A stretch of DNA of 64,000 nucleotides from assembly GCA_902599315.1 (NCBI GenBank), contig CACKEY010000001.1, forward strand, positions 485,328 through 549,327. The letters are read 5' to 3'. The position numbers and the translations under genes are program-made. The notes under the pieces were generated by a model. The model was not told the DNA's origin. It did no database searches and saw only the letters and a list, made by a program, of their open reading frames with translations. Positions 8,271 to 15,563 of the stretch are shown here, in pieces. The DNA is from an uncultured SAR86 cluster bacterium (GTDB lineage Bacteria; Pseudomonadota; Gammaproteobacteria; Magnimaribacterales; D2472). Within the stretch, counting starts at the first letter, position 1; each line of letters starts with the position of its first letter.

Positions 8271-10454
8271 ATGAGGCCATTCATACTGAGATTTTTTTTC
8301 TCAACAATACTATTTGTATTCTGCATAGAGTCTTTTGCTTCAAATTTGTATGATTATATTTATCCAAAAAAAGAGCCAAGTTTTTCAAATTATGGAACAA
8401 CTGGATTAATCCAAATGCCTTCAGCAAGACTTTACGATGCTGGAAGCTTAGCTTTGAGTTGGTCTCATAATGATCCCTATCTTCGGGGCAGCATCATTGC
8501 GTACCCATTTGAATGGTTTGAGGCAACTTACGGATATACAGATATTAATAATGCTTTATATAGTAACGTTCCTGATTTTAGTGGATCTCAAAGTTATAAA
8601 GATAAAGGATTCGACATAAAATTACGGATCTTAAAGGAAACAGATTTCATGCCAAGTATTGCTTTTGGAATTCGTGACCTAGCTGGAAGTAACCAATTTG
8701 AAGCTGAATATTTAGTTGCTTCAAAATTTATTAGAAACATTGATTTCACATTAGGAATTGGCTGGGGCGATCTTTCTCATGGAGCTTATAAAAATCCCTT
8801 TTCTGTACTTGGAGATGGATTGAATAATAGGGTAAGTAATAATGAAGGAGGACAAGGCGGTGAATTCGTTACTGATAGGTACTTCCGAGGATCAGTTGGA
8901 GTTTTTGGAGGCATAGAATTATTTCTTCCTAATACTAATGGCGCAAGAATAAAAATTGAATATGATTCAACAAATTATCTTGAAGAAGCTTTTGGATTAG
9001 GTCGCATAGCATCAAATTTTGCATTCGAGCCAGTTAAAGATACTGAGTCAAGGATTAATTATGGACTTGTTTATCCATTTAATGAGAATTTTCAAATAAA
9101 AGCTAGCTTTGTTAAAGGTAATACTTTCAATTTTGGTTTTTCATATGCGATAAATTTTTTAAAAAAGAATCAAAAATTAAAAAAAATTAATCCACCCATT
9201 CCTGTAGAAAAACCCGAAATTGTGCGCAAAGTAAACGCTCAAAATGACTTATTTTACTTTCGCTCTATGTTAAAAAATCTAGATGAGAGGAATTTATATC
9301 TCCAAAAGGCCTCAGTTGAAGATGAATCAGTTACAGTTGCATTTTCTCAATCAACTTATCCAAGTCACATGCAAGCGGCAGGAAGAGTCGCGAGAGTATT
9401 AGATCAAGTGAGCCCAGATAAAATTAAAAAATTTAATTTAATTAATGTAAATGCTGGCATGGCTATGTATTCAATGGAGATTGACAGATCATTGTTTTCA
9501 AGAAATAGAACAGGTAACAATTATAAGTTGGCTAAGAGAGGTATAAAAATATCTAGCGAAAAATATGAGGATAGATCATATTCTTATAATCCCTCTAAAC
9601 CTTTTCCTGCACACTTCTACAACATTGAGCCAACCTTAAGAACTCAAATAGGTGGTCCGGATGGATTCTTCTTTGGGGACCTAAGATTAACTTTAGATAG
9701 CGAGCTTGTTTTTGATGAAGGCCTGTCATTATCAACAAGTGCATCGATCGGAGTAACAGATAACTTGGACAATCTGAAGCTTGCATCGGATAGTATTCTG
9801 CCTCACGTAAGAACAGATATTGTTAAATATTTAAAAAACAGTAGGGACTATAATATTGATAGACTTCAGTTAAATTATTTCTTAAATCCATCTCCAAATA
9901 TTTATGGGAAAGTTTCAGTTGGTATTTTAGAAACAATGTTTACTGGCATAGGCACAGAATTTTTGTATAGACCATTTGACAAAAATTTTGGAATAGGGGC
10001 TGAATTATTTGCAGTTCAACAAAGAGATTATGATTTATTATTTGGTTTAAGAGACTATAAAACTACTACAGGACATTTAAATCTTTATTATATTGAACCA
10101 AAAACAAAAGTTTTATTTGCAGTAAGAGGGGGAAGATTCTTAGCTAAAGATTCTGGATTTAATTTTGATTTTTCAAGAAGATTTAAAAGCGGATTCCAAT
10201 TAGGAGTTTTTTTCTCTCTAACTGATATTAGTAAAAGGGAATTTGGAGAGGGAAGTTTTGATAAAGGATTTTATTTTCATGTTCCTCTAGATTTCTTTTC
10301 TACAAATTATAATAAGGACGTTTTTACATATGGCTTAAGACCCTTGACAAGGGATGGAGCCGCATCACTTAATCATGGTTTCTATCTTTGGGGTGTAACA
10401 GAGCAAGCTCACAAAGAAACATTTTTCAGAGATTGGGATGATTTGTATGATTAA
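8271..10454 (+). CDS. yjbH: YjbH/GfcD-like outer-membrane exopolysaccharide protein
   Basis: A signal peptide (residues 1-24) is followed by the hallmark NYGTTGLIQMPSARL at about 40-54. Long stretches of alternating beta-barrel-like sequence and a central soluble part near 300-420 complete the protein, as in YjbH/GfcD family members (DUF940, about 700 residues; here 727). YjbH-type proteins form outer-membrane barrels associated with exopolysaccharide secretion (E. coli yjbEFGH and gfcABCDE). No Cys lipobox is obvious. It follows the SLBB export gene by 32 bp and overlaps the yjbF-like gene by 8 bp. The exact role in export is not established even for the family. Confidence 0.85.
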   Translation: MRPFILRFFFSTILFVFCIESFASNLYDYIYPKKEPSFSNYGTTGLIQMPSARLYDAGSLALSWSHNDPYLRGSIIAYPFEWFEATYGYTDINNALYSNVPDFSGSQSYKDKGFDIKLRILKETDFMPSIAFGIRDLAGSNQFEAEYLVASKFIRNIDFTLGIGWGDLSHGAYKNPFSVLGDGLNNRVSNNEGGQGGEFVTDRYFRGSVGVFGGIELFLPNTNGARIKIEYDSTNYLEEAFGLGRIASNFAFEPVKDTESRINYGLVYPFNENFQIKASFVKGNTFNFGFSYAINFLKKNQKLKKINPPIPVEKPEIVRKVNAQNDLFYFRSMLKNLDERNLYLQKASVEDESVTVAFSQSTYPSHMQAAGRVARVLDQVSPDKIKKFNLINVNAGMAMYSMEIDRSLFSRNRTGNNYKLAKRGIKISSEKYEDRSYSYNPSKPFPAHFYNIEPTLRTQIGGPDGFFFGDLRLTLDSELVFDEGLSLSTSASIGVTDNLDNLKLASDSILPHVRTDIVKYLKNSRDYNIDRLQLNYFLNPSPNIYGKVSVGILETMFTGIGTEFLYRPFDKNFGIGAELFAVQQRDYDLLFGLRDYKTTTGHLNLYYIEPKTKVLFAVRGGRFLAKDSGFNFDFSRRFKSGFQLGVFFSLTDISKREFGEGSFDKGFYFHVPLDFFSTNYNKDVFTYGLRPLTRDGAASLNHGFYLWGVTEQAHKETFFRDWDDLYD

Positions 10455-11055
10455 AAGATTTACATTATTAATTCTTCTTCTTCAATCATGTGCTGTTGTT
10501 GATTACAAAGATGTACCAGCATTAGCAAGATCTATTTTATTTGGCGCCCCTGATCAGGAGGTCACTGATTCATTTTATGAAAACATGCCTTATTCATTTG
10601 CTAAGATAAGAATAGGAAGATCAAGAATTGGTTTTATGGTCCTTTTATCTATAGAGAATGACATTTATGAATGGATTGGGTCTTATGACGAAAGAATATT
10701 AACAAAGCATGGAAAGATTATTAGCACTTCAGGACTAGACTACAATATTAATTTTATAAACTCTGGAGATTCAAACGTAAACTGTAATAATTGTTCAGCT
10801 ACTTACCAAATTCAATTAGATAATCCTGAGGCCCTTTTAATACAAAAAGTTACAAATAGTTTTATCAAAAATGAGGAGATAACTTTGATGAATCAAATAA
10901 GTGTTGCTTCTTATGTAGAAAAATTTGAAACTATTAAACTTAGATGGAAAGGAGAAAACTTCTATTGGTTTAACAATAACGGACAGCCAATTAAATCAGT
11001 TCAAGAAATTCATCCTACACTTGGCAAAATAGAAATAACTTTTTTCTATAAGTAA
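10447..11055 (+). CDS. yjbF: YjbF/GfcB-like lipoprotein
   Basis: Small outer-membrane lipoprotein of the YjbF/GfcB family. The start MIKRFTLLILLLQSC gives a short signal peptide with a lipobox ending LQSC; an ATG nine bases upstream is also in frame. The body carries the family pattern of a WIGSYDERILTKHGKIISTSGLDYNI-like region (near 75-100), where the residues GKIISTSGL match the 'NGRIVRTAGL' pattern of YjbF. Cys-Asn-Asn-Cys (NCNNCS) near 117 is an extra feature that may form a disulfide. It overlaps the yjbH-like stop, supporting coexpression, and ends just before a shared hairpin terminator. Confidence 0.8.
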   Translation: MIKRFTLLILLLQSCAVVDYKDVPALARSILFGAPDQEVTDSFYENMPYSFAKIRIGRSRIGFMVLLSIENDIYEWIGSYDERILTKHGKIISTSGLDYNINFINSGDSNVNCNNCSATYQIQLDNPEALLIQKVTNSFIKNEEITLMNQISVASYVEKFETIKLRWKGENFYWFNNNGQPIKSVQEIHPTLGKIEITFFYK

Positions 11056-11061
11056 ATGAAT

Positions 11062-11090
11062 AAAAAAAAGGAGCATTATAAGCTCCTTTC
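11062..11090. terminator. Hairpin terminator between convergent genes
   Basis: Stem AAAGGAGC (11067-11074) pairs with GCTCCTTT (11082-11089) around a 7-nt loop. Read on the minus strand, the stem is followed by a run of eight T (the A run at 11062-11069), so it is a good intrinsic terminator for the Ala/Pro/Thr-rich gene. On the plus strand it is followed only by TTTC and A/T sequence, so it may also slow transcription from the yjbF-like gene. Confidence 0.75.
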
Positions 11091-11109
11091 TAATATAACT
11101 TTGATTAAA

Positions 11110-12051
11110 TTAATCTGATACTAACCTCGTAGCAGTAGCGGTAGCAGTTTTGGTTCCTGCAACTGAGGTGGTAACATCTTGGACTGTGGTTACATCAACA
11201 GTTGTTTCAGCTTCAATTACGAGCTCAACTTCATAGGGATCACTAGTGACCTGGTTGACAACCTCGTACTCATAAACCTCTTCACCAGCTGCAACTGCAT
11301 CATCTATAACATAGGTTTCAACACCAATATATTCTTCAACGACCGTTGCATCTCGAGTAAACTCAATAATATAAACTGGCTTTCCTCCGACTTGGTGACT
11401 TCCACCATTTAACCTGGCGTCTCCAGAAGATAGCGGTGTGGCACTTGTACCAGGGTTTCTTAAATTGAAATCTGTTCCAGTTGCTGTATAGGTTTCAGTC
11501 CCATCTGCAAACCTTGTCATTACTGCTGTTTGAGTAGCAGTTGTACCAGAGGCATCAACGGCTGCTGTAGCTCTAGTAGCTGTTGCTGTACTAGTAACAT
11601 CTGAATCAGTGGTTGTAAATGCAAGAGATGTTACTGCAGCAATAGTTGATTGCACAGTAGTTTCAGATTGAGTAGTTTGATCTACCATGGTATCGACCAC
11701 AACTTCTGCTTCATAAATTTCAGTAGGTGCAGGAGTCGGTGCAGGAGTCGGTGCAGGAGTCGGTGCAGGAGTCGGTGCAGGAGTCGGTGCTGGTGTTGGT
11801 GCTGGTGTTGGTGCTGGTGTTGGTGCTGGTGTTGGTGCAGGAGATGAATCATCATCATTTGCAGCCGCTATTGCAGCTGCTGCAGCCACTGCTGCGGCAA
11901 TTGCGCCAGCACTCAAAGAGCCGCTAGCGGCTTCTTTAGCTTTCTCAACAGATTCAGCACTAGCTGGTTCATCATCAGCTATTAAGCTTGTTGAAAAAGC
12001 GGGCGTTATCAATGCAAGCAAGTATGCTAGTTTATTTTTGATTTTGGCCAT
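11110..12051 (-). CDS. Secreted Ala/Pro/Thr-rich repeat protein, GfcA/YjbE-like N-terminus
   Basis: A 313-residue exported protein. A signal peptide ends near ADDEP (residue 27). An Ala-rich hydrophobic helix (about 46-65) runs into AAANDDDSS. Ten PAPT repeats (about 71-110) follow, and then a Thr/Val-rich domain (112-313) with many short beta-like TAT, TTV and VYEYEVV stretches. Small-protein partners in Gfc/Yjb loci (GfcA, YjbE) have the same order: signal peptide, a Gly/Ala/Thr-rich hydrophobic stretch, then a short acidic Asn-Asp tail. This gene faces the yjbF/yjbH-like genes, so I infer an enlarged GfcA/YjbE-type component, possibly surface-exposed. A ribosome-binding site (AGGAG, 9 nt spacing) supports the start. 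No enzyme motif is seen. Confidence 0.65.
   Translation of the reverse strand: MAKIKNKLAYLLALITPAFSTSLIADDEPASAESVEKAKEAASGSLSAGAIAAAVAAAAAIAAANDDDSSPAPTPAPTPAPTPAPTPAPTPAPTPAPTPAPTPAPTPAPTEIYEAEVVVDTMVDQTTQSETTVQSTIAAVTSLAFTTTDSDVTSTATATRATAAVDASGTTATQTAVMTRFADGTETYTATGTDFNLRNPGTSATPLSSGDARLNGGSHQVGGKPVYIIEFTRDATVVEEYIGVETYVIDDAVAAGEEVYEYEVVNQVTSDPYEVELVIEAETTVDVTTVQDVTTSVAGTKTATATATRLVSD
11726..11845 (-). repeat. 12-bp tandem repeat encoding PAPT
   Basis: Five copies of GGTGCAGGAGTC (plus-strand sequence, 11726-11785) are followed by four copies of GGTGCTGGTGTT (11786-11833) and one degenerate copy (11834-11845). All encode Pro-Ala-Pro-Thr on the minus strand, but the two blocks use different synonymous codons at three of four positions. 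The sharp switch implies separate expansion of two variant units, and changes in copy number would stay in frame. Confidence 0.95.
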
Positions 12052-12083
12052 CTTAGTAAACTCCTCTGAAACGGTTAAATTGT

Positions 12084-12112
12084 ATTATCATAAATAAAAC
12101 ATATAAAAGCAA
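12084..12112 (-). promoter_or_regulatory. Putative sigma70 promoter of the GfcA-like gene
   Basis: Read on the minus strand, TTGCTT (12107-12112) and GATAAT (12084-12089) are separated by exactly 17 bp. A start near 12077 would leave a leader of about 25 nt holding the AGGAG ribosome-binding site. The gene would then be expressed independently of the export genes it faces. Confidence 0.45.
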
Positions 12113-12397
12113 CATTTTGAACTAATCTTTGATTAATAAGCCAATTAGAGCAATATTTTTCTTTCATGATTATTTTAGCGGTAGAATATTATCTTAGTAA
12201 TAGTCTTAATGCAATTATTAAAATACCATCTTCTCATAATTGCATATTAGAAATCCAGTGAACATGAATTGTCTTATTGGTAATTTATAGGTAAATAGCC
12301 ATTAATTAATATGATTTTGATGTTAGAAATATTATTGATATAAATTCAATGAATATTGATATAAAAAATCATCAAAATTAGAGTATATTGACTTTTT
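12113..12397. other. AT-rich intergenic region
   Basis: No coding potential or known RNA is seen. It holds a direct repeat of TATTGATATAAA (12333-12344 and 12354-12365, 21 bp apart, about two helical turns). This is framed by the inverted pair ATTTTGATG (12314-12322) and CATCAAAAT (12370-12378). A TATATT at 12384-12389 just before the tRNA could serve as its -10 box, but no matching -35 is at the right distance. Confidence 0.4.
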
Positions 12398-12474
12398 CGG
12401 GATGTAGCGCAGTCTGGTAGCGCACCTCGCTGGGGGTGAGGTGGTCGTCGGTTCAAATCCGGCCATCCCGACCA
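12398..12474 (+). tRNA. tRNA-Pro (anticodon GGG)
   Basis: A complete 77-nt cloverleaf. The acceptor CGGGATG/CATCCCG is followed by A73 and an encoded CCA (12472-12474). The D stem GCGC/GCGC closes loop AGTCTGGTA. The anticodon stem CCTCG/TGAGG holds loop CTGGGGG, placing GGG at 12432-12434. The T arm contains GTTCAAATC. GGG reads CCC and CCU. No other tRNA adjoins it, so it is a single-gene unit. The end of the minus-strand oxidoreductase gene is only 1 bp away, with no terminator visible between them. Confidence 0.95.
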
Positions 12475-12475
12475 T

Positions 12476-13354
12476 TTATTTTGATTTATTGATTACTTCC
12501 TCAGCGTACCAATTTATTTCAGCAATCATTCCCTCAAGGGTCCTTTCATCTTCTCCGCCCTCGTAAGCATTCCTAAATGCAACAATTACCTCAGTTGCCC
12601 CTAGATCCTCAAGATTTTTAATTCCATCAGGAGAATAAGCTGCCTCACCCATTACTTGAAATTGATAGTTCGGATGATCTAGTGTTCCAAATTCTTTTCT
12701 GAAAGTATTTATTTGATCAATAAATTCTTTAGTTTCTTCAAGGGTTATACCAGCACTAATCCATCCATCCCCAACACGGGCTGCTCTCTTAAGTGCAAGT
12801 TTTGAGTGACCGCCTATAAGAATTGGAACAGGTTTACTAGGTGCAGGACAGAGTTTTAATTCAGGTATATCATAAAACTCTCCTTTAAAAGAGAAATAAT
12901 TACCATTCATTAATCCTTTCAGAATATCTATTTGCTCATCCATTCTTTTGCCACGCTTTTCCCATCTCTCTCCAGTAGCTAAAAAATCTTCATACCATGG
13001 ACTAACACCAATACCAAAATGAAATCTGTTGTTTGTCATTACTCCTAATGTTGTAACAAATTTTGCTGTAGTCACTGCCTGTCTGGGAGCAAGTTTATAT
13101 ACTGAAGTTGAGAATTCTAACTTGTCAGTGACAGCTGCAATTGCAGGTATAACTGAAAATGGTTCCAAAAAAGGAACTCCGTCAAGGAACTCTCTGCTTC
13201 CATCATCATTATAGGGATATGTTGAGTCACATTCTTTTGGATAACAGATGCTATCTGGAAATGTAATACAATCAAAACCAGCGGCTTCGGCTGCTTTTCC
13301 AAGCTCTAAATAATATGAAGGGTCACACATAGTTGGATGATATGAAAAACGCAT
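12476..13354 (-). CDS. Luciferase-like (LLM class) flavin-dependent oxidoreductase
   Basis: TIM-barrel enzyme of the bacterial luciferase/F420- or FMN-dependent superfamily. Family landmarks: the N-terminal RFSYHPT strand, EAAGFDCITFPDS (near 24-36), the RQAVTTAKFVTTLGVMTNNRFHFGIGVSPW core (about 90-120), RGKRMDEQIDILKGL (near 133) and VPILIGGHSKLALKRAARVGDGW (about 175-197). At 292 residues it fits the short LLM oxidoreductases, which act on aldehydes, hydroxyl groups or C-C bonds of small organics. The substrate and the cofactor (FMN or F420) cannot be told. The gene diverges from an SDR gene 61 bp away, and a flavin monooxygenase lies just beyond, suggesting a shared catabolic role. Confidence 0.85.
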   Translation of the reverse strand: MRFSYHPTMCDPSYYLELGKAAEAAGFDCITFPDSICYPKECDSTYPYNDDGSREFLDGVPFLEPFSVIPAIAAVTDKLEFSTSVYKLAPRQAVTTAKFVTTLGVMTNNRFHFGIGVSPWYEDFLATGERWEKRGKRMDEQIDILKGLMNGNYFSFKGEFYDIPELKLCPAPSKPVPILIGGHSKLALKRAARVGDGWISAGITLEETKEFIDQINTFRKEFGTLDHPNYQFQVMGEAAYSPDGIKNLEDLGATEVIVAFRNAYEGGEDERTLEGMIAEINWYAEEVINKSK

Positions 13355-13368
13355 AATTAGTTACCTTT

Positions 13369-13396
13369 TTGTTTAATTTACTAGAAACAATATAAT
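13369..13396 (+). promoter_or_regulatory. Putative promoter of the SDR gene
   Basis: TATAAT at 13391-13396 is preceded by TTGTTT at 13369-13374 (16 bp spacer). A start near 13403 would give a very short leader that just includes the AGAGG ribosome-binding site (13403-13407) before the ATG at 13416. The evidence is positional only. Confidence 0.35.
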
Positions 13397-13415
13397 AACA
13401 AAAGAGGTAAAAAAA

Positions 13416-14180
13416 ATGGATAAAAGTTTTGAAAATGGATGTGTTCTTATTGTTGGTGGAAGTGGTGGCATTGGCTCTTTGTGTGCACAAGAATTTTCCC
13501 AATCCGGCGCCAGGGTGGCAATTACTTATTACAAAAATGAACAAGCCGCTATTGATGTTGCTAATGAAATAAATAAAGATGTAGAAATTTATCAATTAGA
13601 TAACAGCGATCCTAAATCAGTAGAAGAAACTTTTAAAAAAGTTGTAAATGATCATGGGTCTATAAATACCTTGGTTAATGCAGCTGGATTTGATATACCT
13701 CAAAAATTTATCAGCGAAATAGATATTGATTTATGGAAAGGAGTGATTGATGCTGATATAAATGGATTTTTTAATCTTGTTAAATTTGGATTGCCTCATC
13801 TAAGAGACTCTCAAGGATCTATTGTTTTTATAAGTTCTGCAGGATTGTTTAAGTACCCTCCGGGAGATATTCTTTCAGTCGCCCCAAAAGCAACCATCGA
13901 GCATGTTCTTAAAGGTATCGCTAAAGAGGAGGGAAAGAATGGAGTTAGAGCAAATTCTATTGCGTTAGGTGTAATAGATACAGGAATATTTCATAGGCTT
14001 CGAGAGGAAAACAACACTTTCTTTGACGATGCATGGCATGAAGCAGTCATGAACACACTAGCTATAAAAAGATTTGGTTATCCAAAAGAAGTTGCTGATG
14101 CGGCTGTATTTTTAGCTTCCAGCAAAGGTGGTTATATCACTGGACATTGCATTCCAGTTGATGGGGGATACCACCTATAG
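13416..14180 (+). CDS. Short-chain dehydrogenase/reductase with atypical active site
   Basis: Classical-length SDR of 254 residues. The Rossmann motif GGSGGIG is at 14-20, NAAG near 87-90 and the catalytic-Ser segment FISSAG near 138-143. The C-terminus has the usual FLASSKGGYITGHCIPVDGGYH. The active-site YxxxK is not intact: the aligned segment is SVAPK (Ser154 to Lys158), so Ser replaces the catalytic Tyr. Tyr147, seven residues earlier, is the nearest other Tyr. The enzyme may use a different general acid, act on an unusual substrate, or have lost catalysis. A good RBS (AGAGG) precedes the ATG. It diverges from the LLM oxidoreductase and converges on the flavin monooxygenase gene with only 3 bp between stops. 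Confidence 0.85.
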   Translation: MDKSFENGCVLIVGGSGGIGSLCAQEFSQSGARVAITYYKNEQAAIDVANEINKDVEIYQLDNSDPKSVEETFKKVVNDHGSINTLVNAAGFDIPQKFISEIDIDLWKGVIDADINGFFNLVKFGLPHLRDSQGSIVFISSAGLFKYPPGDILSVAPKATIEHVLKGIAKEEGKNGVRANSIALGVIDTGIFHRLREENNTFFDDAWHEAVMNTLAIKRFGYPKEVADAAVFLASSKGGYITGHCIPVDGGYHL

Positions 14181-14183
14181 AAA

Positions 14184-15383
14184 TTATACAAAATAATCTG
14201 TATTCTCAACTCCAAGCTGCATCGCGCCATAATTTCTTGAAAAGCTTACTGGATTATTTGCAACGTGAGCTCTAGATGTATGCACATCTAGGAAAATCTT
14301 TTGGATATCACTTCCAGCAAATACTGCACCACCACCAGCATTTGAGAATAATGTATCAACGACTTCTAGACATTTCTCTATAACTAAAGATGCGTCATAT
14401 CTAAATTTCACCCTATCAATCATAGGGATTCCTCCTTGATTGCCAGCTTTATCTACCATTACATCATAGTTTCTAAACATTACAGTTTCGATCGCATCTA
14501 ACTTAGCTGCTGCTTCGGCAACAATTGTTTGAGTATGAGTGTCTCCAGCTAGCTTTGAAGGGTCACTAGAGGCCTTGTTATTAGCTCCATCAATAAAAAG
14601 TTCTAGCATTTTTTTTGTAGCTCCAATGGCCGGAGTTGATACGGCTCTTACAAATAATTGTCCCCAAGGGATTTTATAAAGATCATTTTTGTTTACTTCA
14701 TATCCAGGATTAGTGAGGTTAAACCCGTCAGATTGCTTATGAGTTCGATATTCTGGAACGAAAACATCATTCACGTGTATATCTTGACTACCTGTTGCTT
14801 TTAAACCCATTGAGTACCAAGTATCTTTAATTTCATAGTCGCTTTTTGGAATAAGAAAAGTTCTATATTCTGGAGCACCACCTTCTGGAGGAAAAATTAA
14901 TCCACCCAGCAAGGCCCAATCACAATGCTCAGAGCCACTAGACCACTGCCAATGACCTGAAAATTTGAAACCTCCATCAACAGGAGTAACTTGACCCATT
15001 GGAGCATATGATGATGATACTAAAGTATTGTCATTTTCGCCCCAAACCTCTTGTTGAGCCTTATCATCGTAAAGAGCAAGTTGAAAGGGATGGATGCCTA
15101 TAACACCCAAAACCCATGCAGTAGACATGCAGCCTTGAGAAATTCTTAGTTGCACTTCGGAAAATGTATGAGGATCTAACTCAAAACCACCATATTGCTT
15201 TGGTTGTAGGATTTTAAAAAAGCCAGCATCCTTCATATCCTGCATAGTTTCTTTGGGAATTCTTCTATCTACATTTGCTGATTCGGATCTTTCTTTCAAA
15301 ACCGGAATAAGTTCCTCAGCTCTCTTGATCATTTCATTATGAAGATCTATGTTAGTTCTTTCTACTGCAGCTGCTAATGCCAT
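14184..15383 (-). CDS. Flavin-dependent monooxygenase, acyl-CoA-dehydrogenase fold (HsaA/HpaB-like)
   Basis: 399-residue protein with the acyl-CoA-dehydrogenase fold, best matching the oxygenase subunits of two-component FADH2 monooxygenases (HsaA of steroid ring cleavage, related hydroxylases). Visible landmarks: RRIPKETMQDMKDAGFFKIL (about 41-60), YGGFELDP, STAWVLGV (near 87), GHWQWSSGSEHCDW (near 143-156), GLKATGSQDIHVNDVFVP (near 193-210) and the helical C-terminal domain with NAGGGAVFAGSDIQKIFLDVH (near 350-370). These motifs distinguish it from true acyl-CoA dehydrogenases, which have a catalytic Glu and an MGG(Y/M)G pattern. A flavin reductase partner is not adjacent. A clear RBS (AGAGGTG) precedes the start. 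The substrate is likely a phenol or sterol-derived ring, but this is inference. Confidence 0.75.
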   Translation of the reverse strand: MALAAAVERTNIDLHNEMIKRAEELIPVLKERSESANVDRRIPKETMQDMKDAGFFKILQPKQYGGFELDPHTFSEVQLRISQGCMSTAWVLGVIGIHPFQLALYDDKAQQEVWGENDNTLVSSSYAPMGQVTPVDGGFKFSGHWQWSSGSEHCDWALLGGLIFPPEGGAPEYRTFLIPKSDYEIKDTWYSMGLKATGSQDIHVNDVFVPEYRTHKQSDGFNLTNPGYEVNKNDLYKIPWGQLFVRAVSTPAIGATKKMLELFIDGANNKASSDPSKLAGDTHTQTIVAEAAAKLDAIETVMFRNYDVMVDKAGNQGGIPMIDRVKFRYDASLVIEKCLEVVDTLFSNAGGGAVFAGSDIQKIFLDVHTSRAHVANNPVSFSRNYGAMQLGVENTDYFV

Positions 15384-15551
15384 AATTCACCTCTTAGATA
15401 AGTTAATAATGATTTTTCCACCATTTCTCTATTCAATCAACTATATAATTCAAATTATTTTTATAAAATTTTACGAATTAATCAAAAAGAATCAACATTA
15501 ATTCTTTTTTATTTATTTTTCTTACTAAAATAAATATTTTAATAATGTAAT

Positions 15552-15557
15552 TATACT
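15552..15557 (+). promoter_or_regulatory. Putative -10 box close to the esterase start
   Basis: TATACT lies six bases upstream of the ATG at 15564, with no Shine-Dalgarno sequence in between. If used, the transcript would begin at or next to the ATG (leaderless). The remaining 160 bp of the gap back to the monooxygenase gene is AT-rich with no other feature seen. See also 36372, 41699 and 53255. Confidence 0.3.
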
Positions 15558-15563
15558 TATCTT

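Noticed and set aside
11726-11845. CRISPR-like array
   Set aside because: The 12-bp units are contiguous without spacers and encode protein in frame; no cas genes are present.
11650-11927. Open frames on the plus strand rich in Arg-Cys-Trp or Gln-Glu-Ser-Val repeats
   Set aside because: They are antisense readings of the PAPT tandem repeat. The minus-strand frame has a signal peptide, ribosome-binding site, promoter and terminator.
13323-13595. Minus-strand frame of 90 codons between the divergent oxidoreductase and SDR genes
   Set aside because: It overlaps the start of the SDR gene antisense, is rich in Phe/Ile/Asn typical of AT-rich shadow frames, and has no recognisable motif.
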